A DNA stretch of 64,000 bases from REBR01 sp033721915 (GCA_033721915.1 JAWWAC010000001.1:62001-126000); one strand, 5' to 3'; shown: positions 9,054 to 18,054, numbered from the stretch's first letter. The notes: generated from the sequence alone by a model not told the origin. Translations and numbers: made by a program.

Positions 9054-9071
9054 GATGACTCCGGAAAAGGT

Positions 9072-9230
9072 TCAGCGACGGGCAATAATCCAGACGGCGT
9101 GGATCACACCCGGGAAATAGCCCAGCAGCGTCAGCAGGATGTTGATCCAGAACTGCAAACCGATACCCACCTGGAGGAAGACCCCCAGTGGCGGCAGAAG
9201 AAGGGAAAAGATCAGGCGGATAATGTCCAT
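9072..9230 (-). CDS. YqaE/Pmp3 family small membrane protein
   Basis: 52 residues, too short for many gene callers. It has two hydrophobic helices with the family core: LLPPLGVFLQ, then GLQFWINILLTLLGYFPGVIHA. Pmp3/YqaE proteins are small inner-membrane proteins often induced by salt or membrane stress, with an uncertain role in membrane potential. Start at ATG 9230; stop at 9072. The gap to the divergent hydrolase gene (9231-9434) shows no further gene. Confidence 0.88.
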   Translation of the reverse strand: MDIIRLIFSLLLPPLGVFLQVGIGLQFWINILLTLLGYFPGVIHAVWIIARR

Positions 9231-9434
9231 AAACGGGCGCTTCTCCTGTTCTGGGTGTATTCAATGTTCAGTGGGCAGTCTGGCCCTATAAACTACTCCC
9301 TTTTATCCGGCGTCCGCAATTGCCGTGATCAGTCACTGACCGGGTCAGGCAGGCAGAGGCATAAATAGGATGCTAATATTCCAGATTCTCCGCCACGGAC
9401 ACTGCCCGTCCGGGCCCATCAGGGAGCCACCGTC

Positions 9435-10241
9435 ATGACAGAACAACAAAAAGCCAGCCCCCGTGGTCCACTCAGCCCCGATCTGGTGATCGTGCACGGC
9501 ATGTGGAGCACTCCGGATACCCTTGCCGAGCTGAGAGAACAGTTTGAGCAGCAGGGTTACCGGGTTCACACCCCGGCACTGCCCTTTCACCGCTCCCGGG
9601 GGGACATGGATGCAACGGCACAGGAGGGGCTGAAAAAAAGCGGCGTTGCCCACTACGTGGCCGCTGTGGAAGAGCTGGTCAATGGGCTGACCCAGCCGCC
9701 GGTGCTGATCGGCCACTCCATGGGCGGGTTGATCGCCCAACTGGTGGCACAGAAGGTGGCGGTGGAGCGGCTGGTGCTGCTCTCATCGGCGGCACCGGCG
9801 GGCATCAACGCCTGGTGCTGGTCGGCCATCCGGACACTGGGCCACAACCTGTTCAAGTTCCCCCTGTGGACCTCGCTGACGGACCTGCGTCCAGCCAATA
9901 TCCGCTATGGCATCGCCAATACACAGACACCGGAACTGCAGGACCGCATTTATCAGCAGAGTACCTATGAGTCCGGACTGGCTTCGTTCCAGATCGCCAT
10001 GTGGTTCCTGTTCAGCAAACCCCACACCCGCCTGGACCCGCAGGCCATTCTCTGCCCCGTACTGCTGATGGGCGGCGTGGAAGACCGCATCACGCCCATC
10101 GCCTCACAGCGCAAGATCGCCCGTCTCTATGGCGACAGGGCCACCCTGGTGGAACTGCCCGGAGTCTGTCACTGGACCATCGGCGGCCATGCCGTGGAGA
10201 AGATTGCCAGTGACATCGGCCAGTGGCTGAACCGCACCTGA
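9435..10241 (+). CDS. alpha/beta hydrolase
   Basis: 268 residues. The fold starts with VIVHGMW (oxyanion region), has the nucleophile elbow GHSMGG near residue 94, an acidic residue in GGVEDRITP and the catalytic His in GVCHWTIGG near the C-terminus. No signal peptide. The family covers esterases, lipases and C-C hydrolases, so the substrate cannot be given. It stands alone, with a divergent Pmp3-like gene upstream and a convergent Cys-rich mini gene downstream. Confidence 0.87.
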   Translation: MTEQQKASPRGPLSPDLVIVHGMWSTPDTLAELREQFEQQGYRVHTPALPFHRSRGDMDATAQEGLKKSGVAHYVAAVEELVNGLTQPPVLIGHSMGGLIAQLVAQKVAVERLVLLSSAAPAGINAWCWSAIRTLGHNLFKFPLWTSLTDLRPANIRYGIANTQTPELQDRIYQQSTYESGLASFQIAMWFLFSKPHTRLDPQAILCPVLLMGGVEDRITPIASQRKIARLYGDRATLVELPGVCHWTIGGHAVEKIASDIGQWLNRT

Positions 10242-10252
10242 TCCACAGCCGG

Positions 10253-10393
10253 CTATTTCCGGCCGGCTTCCGCCGCCGAAGTGGCCCGCCAGGGCTTTCC
10301 CTCGCAGGTGGCATAGTTGCCACAATCGGCGGTGCAGCCCCGGCAGGGAAGCCGTTGCGGTGGTGTGGGTGCCGTGGTGTCGGTCTGGGCCAT
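10253..10393 (-). CDS. small cysteine-rich protein, unknown
   Basis: 46 residues. The core is CRGCTADCGNYATCEGKPWR, with four cysteines in a CxxC-x3-C-x5-C pattern that could bind zinc or an iron-sulfur centre. The start is the ATG at 10393, because upstream codons in the same frame look non-coding. It converges on the hydrolase gene and is divergent from the DUF2897 gene. The compact Cys pattern and good codon usage support a real gene, but no family is recognised. Confidence 0.55.
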   Translation of the reverse strand: MAQTDTTAPTPPQRLPCRGCTADCGNYATCEGKPWRATSAAEAGRK

Positions 10394-10548
10394 GGGGTTT
10401 TCGCTTTGTGGGTGACTGTCGCTTAAAATACGCCCACTGCAGACAGACAGATGAGCGGCTCCTGCCCAGCCTGACAGGCATTGGCTGCTCATGACCAGCA
10501 AATCGGCCAGGCAACGGCGGAACCGCAAGCCCGGAGGGAGTCTCACCA

Positions 10549-10743
10549 ATGCCCGTGATCGGATGGATTTTCCTGTTGTTTGCCCTGGGCCTGGTCCTCG
10601 GCAGCCTGTTTCTGCTGCGTGACAGCAACAGCCGGATGCCCATGTCCGCCGATAAAAAGGAGCGGATCCGCAAGCGGGCCGAGGAACTGCAGGCCCGGGA
10701 AAAGGCCGTGGAAAAAAAGAAAGAGGAAGACCAGCAGCCCTGA
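10549..10743 (+). CDS. DUF2897 family protein
   Basis: 64 residues. One N-terminal transmembrane helix (residues about 4-23) is followed by LLRDSNSRMPM and a highly charged Lys/Glu-rich helix, the DUF2897 layout. It is a small single-pass inner-membrane protein with a cytoplasmic tail; its function is unknown. A GGAGGGAG-like stretch lies about ten bases before the ATG. Confidence 0.85.
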   Translation: MPVIGWIFLLFALGLVLGSLFLLRDSNSRMPMSADKKERIRKRAEELQAREKAVEKKKEEDQQP

Positions 10744-10771
10744 CCCGGCTGCCGGGCTGGCCACTACTTCA

Positions 10772-11122
10772 CTAGTGACTCCTGCCCTCCCGGAAATAAT
10801 CCCGCATCCAGTCATGCAGTGTGGTCACCGTCAGCTCTCTCAGGGGCTTGCGCTCAAACTCCACCCCCGCCTCCTCGTCCAGTGAGCCGAAGTTATAGAG
10901 CAGCAGGCCGGGCTCCCCGTCATGGAGAATCAGCAGGATGCGCCGGCGGGTGTTCAGACAGTCAATGGTCATGGCATCCGCCGGAATTCCGTTATCCCGC
11001 ATGCCACGGCGCACCTCCACCACCGGATTAATCGCTGCGTGGTTTTGCTGGATCAGGGCGTGGGCGTCACTGGCCAGATCGGACAGCACTTTCAGTGGGT
11101 CTTCCGGGGCGTCTCCGGACAT
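10772..11122 (-). CDS. conserved hypothetical protein
   Basis: 116 residues, soluble, acidic to neutral, no signal. Visible order: an N-terminal helix, a central part with DCLNTRRRILLILHD, a strand pair GLLLYNFGSLDEEAG, and a C-terminal helix ending DWMRDYFREGRSH. I do not recognise the family or any catalytic motif. It lies 24 bases downstream of the MAPEG gene on the same strand and is probably co-transcribed with it. Confidence 0.7.
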   Translation of the reverse strand: MSGDAPEDPLKVLSDLASDAHALIQQNHAAINPVVEVRRGMRDNGIPADAMTIDCLNTRRRILLILHDGEPGLLLYNFGSLDEEAGVEFERKPLRELTVTTLHDWMRDYFREGRSH

Positions 11123-11146
11123 GGCGGGCTCCTTGAGAGAAAGCGA

Positions 11147-11569
11147 TCAGGGCAGCGACGCGAGAATCTGGTAACTCATCACACCCATGCAGACGATACC
11201 CACCGTATAGGCCAGTGTCCTCCAGGGCTGCAGGCCGGCCAGATAAAACAGGGTATGCAGGTAACGGGCGGCAATAAAGGTGGGAAACAGCCAGGCGGCG
11301 GCCGCCGGTGAGGCCCCGACCCAGACATAGGCCACCCCCAGCGCCAGGAAGGCGGGGATGTTCTCCAGGTCGTTCTGCCAGGCCCGGGCCGCCCTCTGCA
11401 CCTGTGGGAGTTCCTCGGAAGCCGGCTGCCTGCCCATATAGGCGGCGTCTTCCGGCGTCCTGAAGGTCATTTTTCCGATCCGGTGATAGCCCTGGTAGAC
11501 AGACACCGGGAGCATCTTGAAGAACAGCAGTACCGCTGACAGGGCGTACCAATAGACGGTCTCTTCCAC
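11147..11569 (-). CDS. MAPEG family membrane protein
   Basis: 140 residues with four transmembrane helices. The RTPEDAAYMGR loop and the RAARAWQNDLENIPAFLALG segment (with conserved Glu, Asn and Pro) are the MAPEG signature. Eukaryotic members use glutathione to make prostaglandins or leukotrienes; bacterial members are poorly characterised and may act as glutathione transferases or peroxidases in the inner membrane. This assignment rests on the family signature only. Confidence 0.88.
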   Translation of the reverse strand: MEETVYWYALSAVLLFFKMLPVSVYQGYHRIGKMTFRTPEDAAYMGRQPASEELPQVQRAARAWQNDLENIPAFLALGVAYVWVGASPAAAAWLFPTFIAARYLHTLFYLAGLQPWRTLAYTVGIVCMGVMSYQILASLP

Positions 11570-11632
11570 TTTTCTGATCCTTGTTATCAGTTTGATGCTG
11601 TTTTTATGGGATAACGCGACACAGGTTGTGTC

Positions 11633-13816
11633 TTACAGGCTCGCTCTGGCCGCTCGGGCGGCATGAAGCTTCTTGTAACTGTCGATCAGCCGCAGGTGCT
11701 TGTCCAGCCCCTCCAGTTTCATGCTGGTGGGGGTGAGGCCGTGGAATCGGATGTCGCCGTTGACCGAGCCCACCACGCCTTCCATGGTCTCCTGGCCGAA
11801 CATCCTCTGGAGGTTGGGCAGGTAATCCGGCAGCGCCAGCTCATCATCCAGTGTGATTTCCAGCACCGCGTTCATGGCCTGGTAGAACAGCCCCCTCTGC
11901 ACCGTGTTGTCATTGAACTGCAGGAAGGTTTCCACCAGCTCCAGTGCCTCCTCGTGGCGCTGCAGGGCCAGGGCGATCAGCAGCTTCAGCTCCAGTATGG
12001 TGAGCTGGCCCCAGACGGTGTTTTCGTCAAATTCAATGCCGATCAGTGTGATGATGTCCGTGTAGAGATCCACCTCGCACTCATCCAGGCGGGTCAGCAG
12101 GTCCTCCAGCTGGTCGTCCCTGAGGCTGTGGAGATTGAGGATGTCCTCGCGGAAATTCAGGGCCATGTTGGTGTTGTCCCAGATCAGATCCTCGGCGGGG
12201 TACACCTCGGAATAACCTGGCACCAGTATGCGGCACACCGGCGCGCCCAGGTCCTCGTACACGGCCATATAGGATTCCAGCCCCCTATCACTGAGAATCC
12301 CGAACAGCCGGCTGGCCTCCTCCTCGCTGGTGCCGGAGAAGTCCCACTCGCAAAACGGGTAGTCCTGTTTGGCACTGAAGAAGCGCCAGGACACCACACC
12401 GGTGGAGTCAATAAAGTGCTCCACAAAGTTGTTGGGCTCGGTCACCGCCAGAGTGTTGAAGGTGGGGGGCGGCACATCGTTCAGCCCCTCGAAGCTGCGC
12501 CCCTGCAGCAGCTCCGTCAGGCTGCGCTCCAGTGCCACCTCCAGGTTCGGGTGGGCACCGAAGGAGGCGAAGACACCCCCGGTCTGGGGGTTCATCAGTG
12601 CCACGCAGGCCACCGGGTACTGTCCCCCCAGTGAGGCGTCCTTCACCAGCACCGGGAAGCCCTGTTTCTCCAGCGCCTTGATGCCCTCCACGATGCCCGG
12701 GTACTGGTTCAGCACCTCGGCGGGCACATCCGGCAGTGCCAGTTCCTCTTCAATGATCTGCTTTTTCACCGCCCGCTCGAAGATCTCCGACAGGCACTGC
12801 ACCTGGGCCTCCGGCAGGGTGTTACCGGCACTCATGCCGTTGCTCAGGAACAGGTTCTCGATCAGGTTGGAGGGGAAATACACCACCTCCCCATCGGACT
12901 GGCGCACATAGGGCAGAGAGACAATGCCCCGCTCGCGCTTGCCGGAGTTGGTGTCCACCAGATGGGAGCCCCGCAGCTCCCCTTCCGGGTTGTAGATCCC
13001 CAGGCAGTACTCGTCCAGGATCTCCTCAGGCAGCTCGTCCCCGGGCCCCGGCTGGAACCAGCGCTCGTTGGGGTAATGGACAAAATCGCTGTTGGCGATT
13101 TCCTCACCGAAGAACTGGTCGTTGTAGAAGAAGTTGCAGTTCAGCCGCTCGATAAACTCACCCAGGGCCGAGCACAGTGCGCTCTCCTTGGTGGCCCCCT
13201 TGCCGTTGGTGAAGCACATGGGGGAAGCGGCATCGCGGATATGCAGCGACCACACATGGGGCACGATATTGCGCCATGAGGCGATCTCGATCTTCATGCC
13301 CAGCTCCGCCAGTATGCCGGACATGTTGGCGATGGTTTCCTCGAGAGGCAGATCCTTGCCCGGGATAAAGGTGCTGGCCCCCTCGGGTCGCTCCATCAGC
13401 AGTGCCTGTGCGTCCTGGTCCAGGTTTTCCACGGTCTCGATCTGGAACTCCGGGTTGGTCTGCACCACCTTCTTGACCGTGCAGCGGTCGATGGAGCGCA
13501 GTATGCCGGTGCGGTCCTTCTCGGAGAGGTCCTCCGGCAGCTCCACCTGGATCTTGAAGATCTGGTTGTAGCGATTCTCCGGGTCCACGATGTTGTTCTG
13601 GGACAGGCGGATATTGTCCGTGGGGATATTCCGTGCCAGGCAGTACACCCGCACAAAATAGGCCGCACACAGGGCCGATGACGCCAGGAAATAGTCGAAA
13701 GGGCTGGGGGCGGAACCGTAGCCCTTATAGCGGATGGGCTGATCCGTCACAACGGTAAAATCGTCAAACTTGGCCTCAAGTCGACGGTTTTCGAGAAAGT
13801 TGACCTTGATTTCCAT
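11633..13816 (-). CDS. OsmC domain / YcaO domain fusion protein
   Basis: About 727 residues from the ATG at 13816. Residues 1-150 resemble an OsmC-like domain (VYCLARNI contains one of the OsmC-type cysteines). Residues about 165-560 form a YcaO ATP-binding domain with TNGKGATKESALCSALGEFI and a second SNGMSAGN stretch. The C-terminal 150 residues look like helical repeats, as in E. coli YcaO. Classic YcaO enzymes activate amide bonds with ATP; the E. coli protein supports RimO-dependent methylthiolation of ribosomal protein S12. No precursor peptide or dehydrogenase gene is adjacent, which argues against a RiPP cluster. The frame is open up to 13825 through a GTG. Confidence 0.87.
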   Translation of the reverse strand: MEIKVNFLENRRLEAKFDDFTVVTDQPIRYKGYGSAPSPFDYFLASSALCAAYFVRVYCLARNIPTDNIRLSQNNIVDPENRYNQIFKIQVELPEDLSEKDRTGILRSIDRCTVKKVVQTNPEFQIETVENLDQDAQALLMERPEGASTFIPGKDLPLEETIANMSGILAELGMKIEIASWRNIVPHVWSLHIRDAASPMCFTNGKGATKESALCSALGEFIERLNCNFFYNDQFFGEEIANSDFVHYPNERWFQPGPGDELPEEILDEYCLGIYNPEGELRGSHLVDTNSGKRERGIVSLPYVRQSDGEVVYFPSNLIENLFLSNGMSAGNTLPEAQVQCLSEIFERAVKKQIIEEELALPDVPAEVLNQYPGIVEGIKALEKQGFPVLVKDASLGGQYPVACVALMNPQTGGVFASFGAHPNLEVALERSLTELLQGRSFEGLNDVPPPTFNTLAVTEPNNFVEHFIDSTGVVSWRFFSAKQDYPFCEWDFSGTSEEEASRLFGILSDRGLESYMAVYEDLGAPVCRILVPGYSEVYPAEDLIWDNTNMALNFREDILNLHSLRDDQLEDLLTRLDECEVDLYTDIITLIGIEFDENTVWGQLTILELKLLIALALQRHEEALELVETFLQFNDNTVQRGLFYQAMNAVLEITLDDELALPDYLPNLQRMFGQETMEGVVGSVNGDIRFHGLTPTSMKLEGLDKHLRLIDSYKKLHAARAARASL

Positions 13817-13825
13817 GAAAAACAC

Positions 13826-14255
13826 CGATTAGGAACGCCGCTGGGTCAAGCTACCCGCGATCGTGATAGGACGTATTGACGGCCCAGCAGGGGAAAACCC
13901 AGAGCCCAGGCTGGATGGCATCTTATGGCATATCCCCGTCCAGCGTCATCCTGAATCCCTCAAAAAGAGCGTTAGCAAGGCTTCACTGTTCACTGACAGG
14001 CTGGAACACGCCCTGATAGCCATGCCGGAGACCCTGGGTGCGGGACGACCGAGCGCCTCGAACTCAAAAATTCTGGATCGTGTGTTTGCGCAGAATCACA
14101 TTCTTTGTGCTAGCTTTTGAAGCATGCCCGTCATTTTTGTTGCAGAAGCGACTGAGTTCCTGAGCGGGCGTTCGAGGGGTTTTGGTCAGGACCCACGAGC
14201 CAGACAGGCTCTCAGGCTGATTGGGGTTAAAGCGCACAAAGGTTGCCGGTATTTA
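13826..14255. other. intergenic region, no gene supported
   Basis: About 430 bases between the OsmC-YcaO gene and the sigma-54 promoter. An 85-codon frame (13863-14120) and a further frame running into the chemoreceptor exist but have no recognisable domain, ribosome site or neighbour support. This is the expected place for enhancer-binding sites of a sigma-54 activator; I found no clear palindrome to name as one. Confidence 0.5.
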
Positions 14256-14271
14256 TGGCACATCTTTTGCA
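14256..14271 (+). promoter_or_regulatory. sigma-54 (RpoN) promoter candidate for the chemoreceptor-MsrPQ operon
   Basis: The sequence TGGCACATCTTTTGCA has the -24 element TGGCAC and -12 element TTGCA with the strict GG-N10-GC spacing (GG at 14257-14258, GC at 14269-14270). Transcription would start near 14282, about 25 bases before the chemoreceptor ATG, leaving room for the AGAGGG ribosome site at 14293-14298. An activator gene is not in the window. Confidence 0.72.
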
Positions 14272-14305
14272 AGCGTCAATTAACCAAAAAGCAGAGGGTG
14301 AATCC

Positions 14306-15940
14306 ATGCGAAGCCTATTCTACAACCTGTCCTGGCGCTTCAAGCTGTTGCTCATCGTGGCTTTGCCACTGGTTGTGGCTATTGGCTGTGCCGCACTGGC
14401 TGGCTCGACACTCTGGCATCAGAGTTACTCAGTGGAAGCGGCTCTGGAAAAATCCCGGGAGCGTCAGGTCCGTGCCACTGAAGCTTTGAGCGCGATTCTC
14501 GAGCTTCAGCGGGACCTCTACGCCCTGATCGCCGTGAGCGGCAGCGATGCCGTGCGGCAACACGCCATTGCTGTTATTGGCGCCTCATCGGCGCTGGACG
14601 AGTCCATACAACGCCTAACGGAAGCCCTTCCTGATAATGAAAACGTGGCCAAACTCACGAAACGCCTCTCCGAAATCCGACCCCAGCAGATGCAAGTGAT
14701 TGGCCTGGCTCGTCAGAATAACCCGGATCAGGCCATGCAACAGGTTGCCGCTATGGCAAAAAAAGCCAGTGAAGTGGTTTCTCTGGGGCGGACCATACTG
14801 GCCAACGAGCAGGACCAGCTGGCGTCGCTGGCCAAAGCCAATTCAGAACAGGTCCATCATGTCCTTATGGTATTGGTGGGAGCCACCCTGACGGGGCTGC
14901 TGCTTTCTGCGGCCATTGCCTTCTTGTTCAGCCGGTTGCTATTGCGTTCATTGAGTGAAATCCGCCAGGGAATGGACGCGTTTGCGGCAGGGCATCTGCA
15001 GTTGACAATGCACTATCCGGGCAAGGATGAGATGGGGCAGTCGGTCAGCGCACTGGCCCATGCCGTCAATACGACCCGATCCATTGTTCAGAAAATTGCC
15101 TCGGAATCCGGGCGACTCGGTGAACTGGCTTCCGGGGTGCGTGAAGCCTCATCGATGTCTTCTCAGCAAACGGAAAAGCTGCAGACCAACACCCACGCCA
15201 TGACCAACCAGATCAATCAGGTGGAGGCCACCGCGGATGCGGTAGAGACCCGGCTTCTGGGCTGCCACCAACTGGTCAATGAGACCTCCGAGGAATGCGA
15301 CGCCACCGCCGGGGTGATTGAAACCGTGGCCGATCAGTTCAAGGCTCTGCAATCACGCATGACCGAACTGAGCGAGCGCGTCAACAGCCTTTCCTATGCC
15401 GCCAGGGATATCACCAACATCACTCAGACCATTCGAAGCGTCGCCGATCAGACCAACCTGCTGGCTCTCAATGCCGCCATTGAGGCGGCAAGGGCTGGCG
15501 AGCAGGGCCGTGGTTTTGCCGTAGTAGCCGACGAAGTCCGGGCCCTTGCTGGTCGAAGCAGCATGGCCGTGGAGGAAATCTCCACATTGGCTGAAACCAT
15601 CGCCTCCTCCGTCAGTGAGGCTGTAGAGGTGGCCACCGAGTCGGCCGCCATTGTCGAAAGCAATGTCGAGGGACTCGAGAAAGCCGCCCAGGCCAGCCGC
15701 GTAGCCAGTGATCGTTCCGGCGAATCACGACACGAAATACAACAATTACAGCACGACAATGAAACTCAGAAAAATGCCATCCAGGGAATTTCGGATCTGA
15801 TATCCGATCTTGCGGCTCTGTCGGAGGAAACGTCCGAAAGCGTCCAGAAACTGGATCAGATGGCGGTAACACTGAAAGACTCCTCATCGGGGCTGGGCAA
15901 TTCGGTGGGGCAATTCGCATTGAATCAGAGTGAGGTGTAA
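14306..15940 (+). CDS. methyl-accepting chemotaxis protein
   Basis: 544 residues from the ATG at 14306; a longer frame to 14243 would start upstream of the predicted transcription start and is rejected. A first transmembrane helix (about 13-36), a periplasmic helical sensor of about 145 residues, a second helix (about 185-208), a HAMP domain and a full signalling domain are present. The hairpin tip QTNLLALNAAIEAARAGEQ is intact. The small all-helical sensor looks like a four-helix bundle; its ligand is unknown. The stop overlaps the start of the peroxidase gene by one base, so receptor and periplasmic redox enzymes are made together. No CheR-docking pentapeptide is seen at the C-terminus. Confidence 0.93.
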   Translation: MRSLFYNLSWRFKLLLIVALPLVVAIGCAALAGSTLWHQSYSVEAALEKSRERQVRATEALSAILELQRDLYALIAVSGSDAVRQHAIAVIGASSALDESIQRLTEALPDNENVAKLTKRLSEIRPQQMQVIGLARQNNPDQAMQQVAAMAKKASEVVSLGRTILANEQDQLASLAKANSEQVHHVLMVLVGATLTGLLLSAAIAFLFSRLLLRSLSEIRQGMDAFAAGHLQLTMHYPGKDEMGQSVSALAHAVNTTRSIVQKIASESGRLGELASGVREASSMSSQQTEKLQTNTHAMTNQINQVEATADAVETRLLGCHQLVNETSEECDATAGVIETVADQFKALQSRMTELSERVNSLSYAARDITNITQTIRSVADQTNLLALNAAIEAARAGEQGRGFAVVADEVRALAGRSSMAVEEISTLAETIASSVSEAVEVATESAAIVESNVEGLEKAAQASRVASDRSGESRHEIQQLQHDNETQKNAIQGISDLISDLAALSEETSESVQKLDQMAVTLKDSSSGLGNSVGQFALNQSEV

Positions 15941-16986
15941 TGATGCAGAAGCGCAATGTACTGGCCGTCGCCTGGGTGGGAATGATGACCGCCCTTCCCT
16001 TGGCCGGCGCTGCACAGGAGTTGACCTATCAGGCCGGGCATAACAGCCTCCAGCACTGGTTGATGCCTGAGCAAGTGCCCACGCCGGAAGACAACCCCCT
16101 CACGGAAGCCGGCGCTGCACTGGGCAAGAAGCTCTTCTTTGACCCACGCCTGAGCGGGGCGCAGAACATGTCCTGTGCCTCGTGCCACAGCCCGATGATG
16201 GGGTGGTCCGATGGACTGGCGACGGCAAGGGGGTCTCAGGACAGGGTGCTTGGGCGCGCCTCCATGACGATCGTCAATACGGCGTTCAACAAGAAGTACA
16301 TGTGGGACGGTCGCTTTCACAGCCTCGAAGAACAGGCCATCGGACCCATGGTGGCCAGTGTGGAAATGAACGTCGACATCAACGACGCCATTGCCCGACT
16401 CAAGGCCATTCCCGGCTACGTGGAAGCCTTCAACGAGGCCTATCCGGATCTGGGTGTCTCTGTGGACGCTTTGCGCAAGGCGATTGCCAGCTTTGAGCGT
16501 ACGGTCATCAGCGACAACTCCCCGTTCGATCAGTGGGTTCGTGGCGACTCTGACGCTCTGACTCCAGAGCAGATCAATGGTTTCAAGGTGTTTATGGACC
16601 CCGACAAGGGCAATTGTGCCGGATGCCACAGCGCACCCAACTTTACCGATAACGGATTTCATAACCTGGGCCTGGCGTCACAGGGTCAGGAAAACCCGGA
16701 CCCGGGCCGCTATGCCATTGTCCCAATTGCCGTTCTGGAAGGGGCCTTTAAAACGCCGACACTAAGAGACGTCGAGCTCAGAGCACCCTATTTCCACGAC
16801 GGCTCGGCCAGCACATTGATGGAAGTTGTCGAATTCTATGAGACCGGCGGACTGGTGCGTGACAACGTGGCGCCGGGTATGAAGGCTCTGGACCTGACCC
16901 AACAGGAGCGGGAAGACCTGGTGGCTTTCATGAAAAGTCTGACCTCACCGCAAACGCCCTATGTGCTTCCCACACTGCCCCGATAA
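15940..16986 (+). CDS. di-haem cytochrome c peroxidase / MauG family protein
   Basis: 348 residues with a signal peptide ending near AGA (about residue 24), so periplasmic. Two c-type haem sites are clear: CASCH at 79-83 and CAGCH at 226-230. The domain order matches bacterial cytochrome c peroxidase and MauG. In this family one haem reacts with hydrogen peroxide and the other passes electrons, usually from a small cytochrome or cupredoxin; both kinds of donor are encoded just downstream. MauG-type members instead oxidise protein residues. Sequence reading cannot separate these two activities. The start is one of two consecutive ATG codons and overlaps the chemoreceptor stop. Confidence 0.92.
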   Translation: MMQKRNVLAVAWVGMMTALPLAGAAQELTYQAGHNSLQHWLMPEQVPTPEDNPLTEAGAALGKKLFFDPRLSGAQNMSCASCHSPMMGWSDGLATARGSQDRVLGRASMTIVNTAFNKKYMWDGRFHSLEEQAIGPMVASVEMNVDINDAIARLKAIPGYVEAFNEAYPDLGVSVDALRKAIASFERTVISDNSPFDQWVRGDSDALTPEQINGFKVFMDPDKGNCAGCHSAPNFTDNGFHNLGLASQGQENPDPGRYAIVPIAVLEGAFKTPTLRDVELRAPYFHDGSASTLMEVVEFYETGGLVRDNVAPGMKALDLTQQEREDLVAFMKSLTSPQTPYVLPTLPR

Positions 16987-17010
16987 CCCCTGAAACTCTT
17001 GGAGATGCCC

Positions 17011-17346
17011 ATGAAAACTAAAACACTGCGAATGATCCCTGCTCTCTGCCTGATGCTGCCATGTCTGGGTAGTGCGGTTGCCGTAGCCGAGAACTACACG
17101 GTGGAACAATCCGACAAGGCCTTTCAGCCTCAGAATCTGACCATCAAAGCCGGGGACACGGTGGAGTTCCTCAACAACGATCCTTTTTTCCATAACATTT
17201 TCAGTCTCTCAGAAAGCAAGTTTTTTGATCTTGGCTCCTTTCCCCAGGGCGAGTCACGCAGCATCACGTTTGAAAACCCCGGTAAAGTGACCGTTGAATG
17301 TGCGATACACCCCCAGATGCAAATGACCATCGAAGTGGAGGAATAG
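17011..17346 (+). CDS. periplasmic cupredoxin (plastocyanin/amicyanin-like)
   Basis: 111 residues from the ATG at 17011, chosen because GGAG lies six bases upstream. A signal peptide ends near AVA (about residue 26). The mature domain of about 85 residues holds a type-1 copper site: His61 in DPFFHNIF and the closely spaced Cys97, His100 and Met103 (VECAIHPQM). It is therefore probably a small blue copper electron carrier. Position between the peroxidase and the cytochrome suggests that it shuttles electrons among the periplasmic proteins of this operon. Confidence 0.9.
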   Translation: MKTKTLRMIPALCLMLPCLGSAVAVAENYTVEQSDKAFQPQNLTIKAGDTVEFLNNDPFFHNIFSLSESKFFDLGSFPQGESRSITFENPGKVTVECAIHPQMQMTIEVEE

Positions 17347-17349
17347 CTC

Positions 17350-18054
17350 ATGACTCGTGAAACCCTTGCGGTTTGGCCTCTGCTCATGGCTCTGTGTCTG
17401 CCGGCCCTGGCGGTGGCCAGTGATGACTGGGAGGTGGCTCCCACGGCCTCGCAGGGGGCCAGTGTCTACCTGGAGCGCTGTGCCCTGTGCCACGGCACTG
17501 AAGCCCGGGGTGACGGACCGCTGGCCATGAATCTGAATGACTACCCCGACACGGACCTCAGAAAGCCGGTGCATGCTGAGACGCTGGATGAGATTCTGCA
17601 AATAACGCTCCACGGTGGATCCGGGCAAGGCCATTCCCAGTACATGCCGCCCTTTGGCAACGAACTGACCTGGACCGAGGTCCATTCGGTCACACAATTT
17701 GTGTCCCTGCTGAGAACCCGCCAGCAGGAAGCGCTGGCCCTGCTGGACGAGTCACGGAGCCATGTTGCACCCTCTCGCCGTGTCGGTCAGCAGATCTTTG
17801 TCAAACGCTGTGTCCTGTGCCATGGTGCGTTTGGTGAGGGTGACGGCCGTCTGGCCCGAGTCATCACGGACCCGCCACCGGCCGATCTCACTAAGAGCAA
17901 CCTTTCCGAACCCCGCACCCGAAGCATTATCACCCAGGGCGGTAAAGCGGTGGGACGCTCGCCCCAGATGCCGCCCTGGGGCGAGCAGTTGTCCGACTCC
18001 GAAATCACGGCCCTGATTATTTATCTGCAAGGCCTGAGGGAAACGGATGGTTGA
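17350..18054 (+). CDS. periplasmic two-domain cytochrome c
   Basis: 234 residues with a signal peptide and two cytochrome c domains. Haem sites are CALCH (44-48) and CVLCH (154-158); each domain has a probable Met ligand in a matching MPPFG or MPPWG loop. It starts three bases after the cupredoxin stop and its last codons overlap msrP by eight bases, so translational coupling is likely. It could feed electrons to the di-haem peroxidase or connect the peroxidase to the respiratory chain; which one is inference. Confidence 0.92.
   Translation: MTRETLAVWPLLMALCLPALAVASDDWEVAPTASQGASVYLERCALCHGTEARGDGPLAMNLNDYPDTDLRKPVHAETLDEILQITLHGGSGQGHSQYMPPFGNELTWTEVHSVTQFVSLLRTRQQEALALLDESRSHVAPSRRVGQQIFVKRCVLCHGAFGEGDGRLARVITDPPPADLTKSNLSEPRTRSIITQGGKAVGRSPQMPPWGEQLSDSEITALIIYLQGLRETDG

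Noticed and set aside
11633..13816. RiPP (azoline peptide) gene cluster because of YcaO
   Set aside because: No precursor peptide, dehydrogenase, E1-like or export gene is nearby, and the protein ends without the PxPxP tail typical of azoline enzymes.
13863..14120. 85-codon frame upstream of the chemoreceptor
   Set aside because: No ribosome site, no family, and it ends in the sigma-54 regulatory region.
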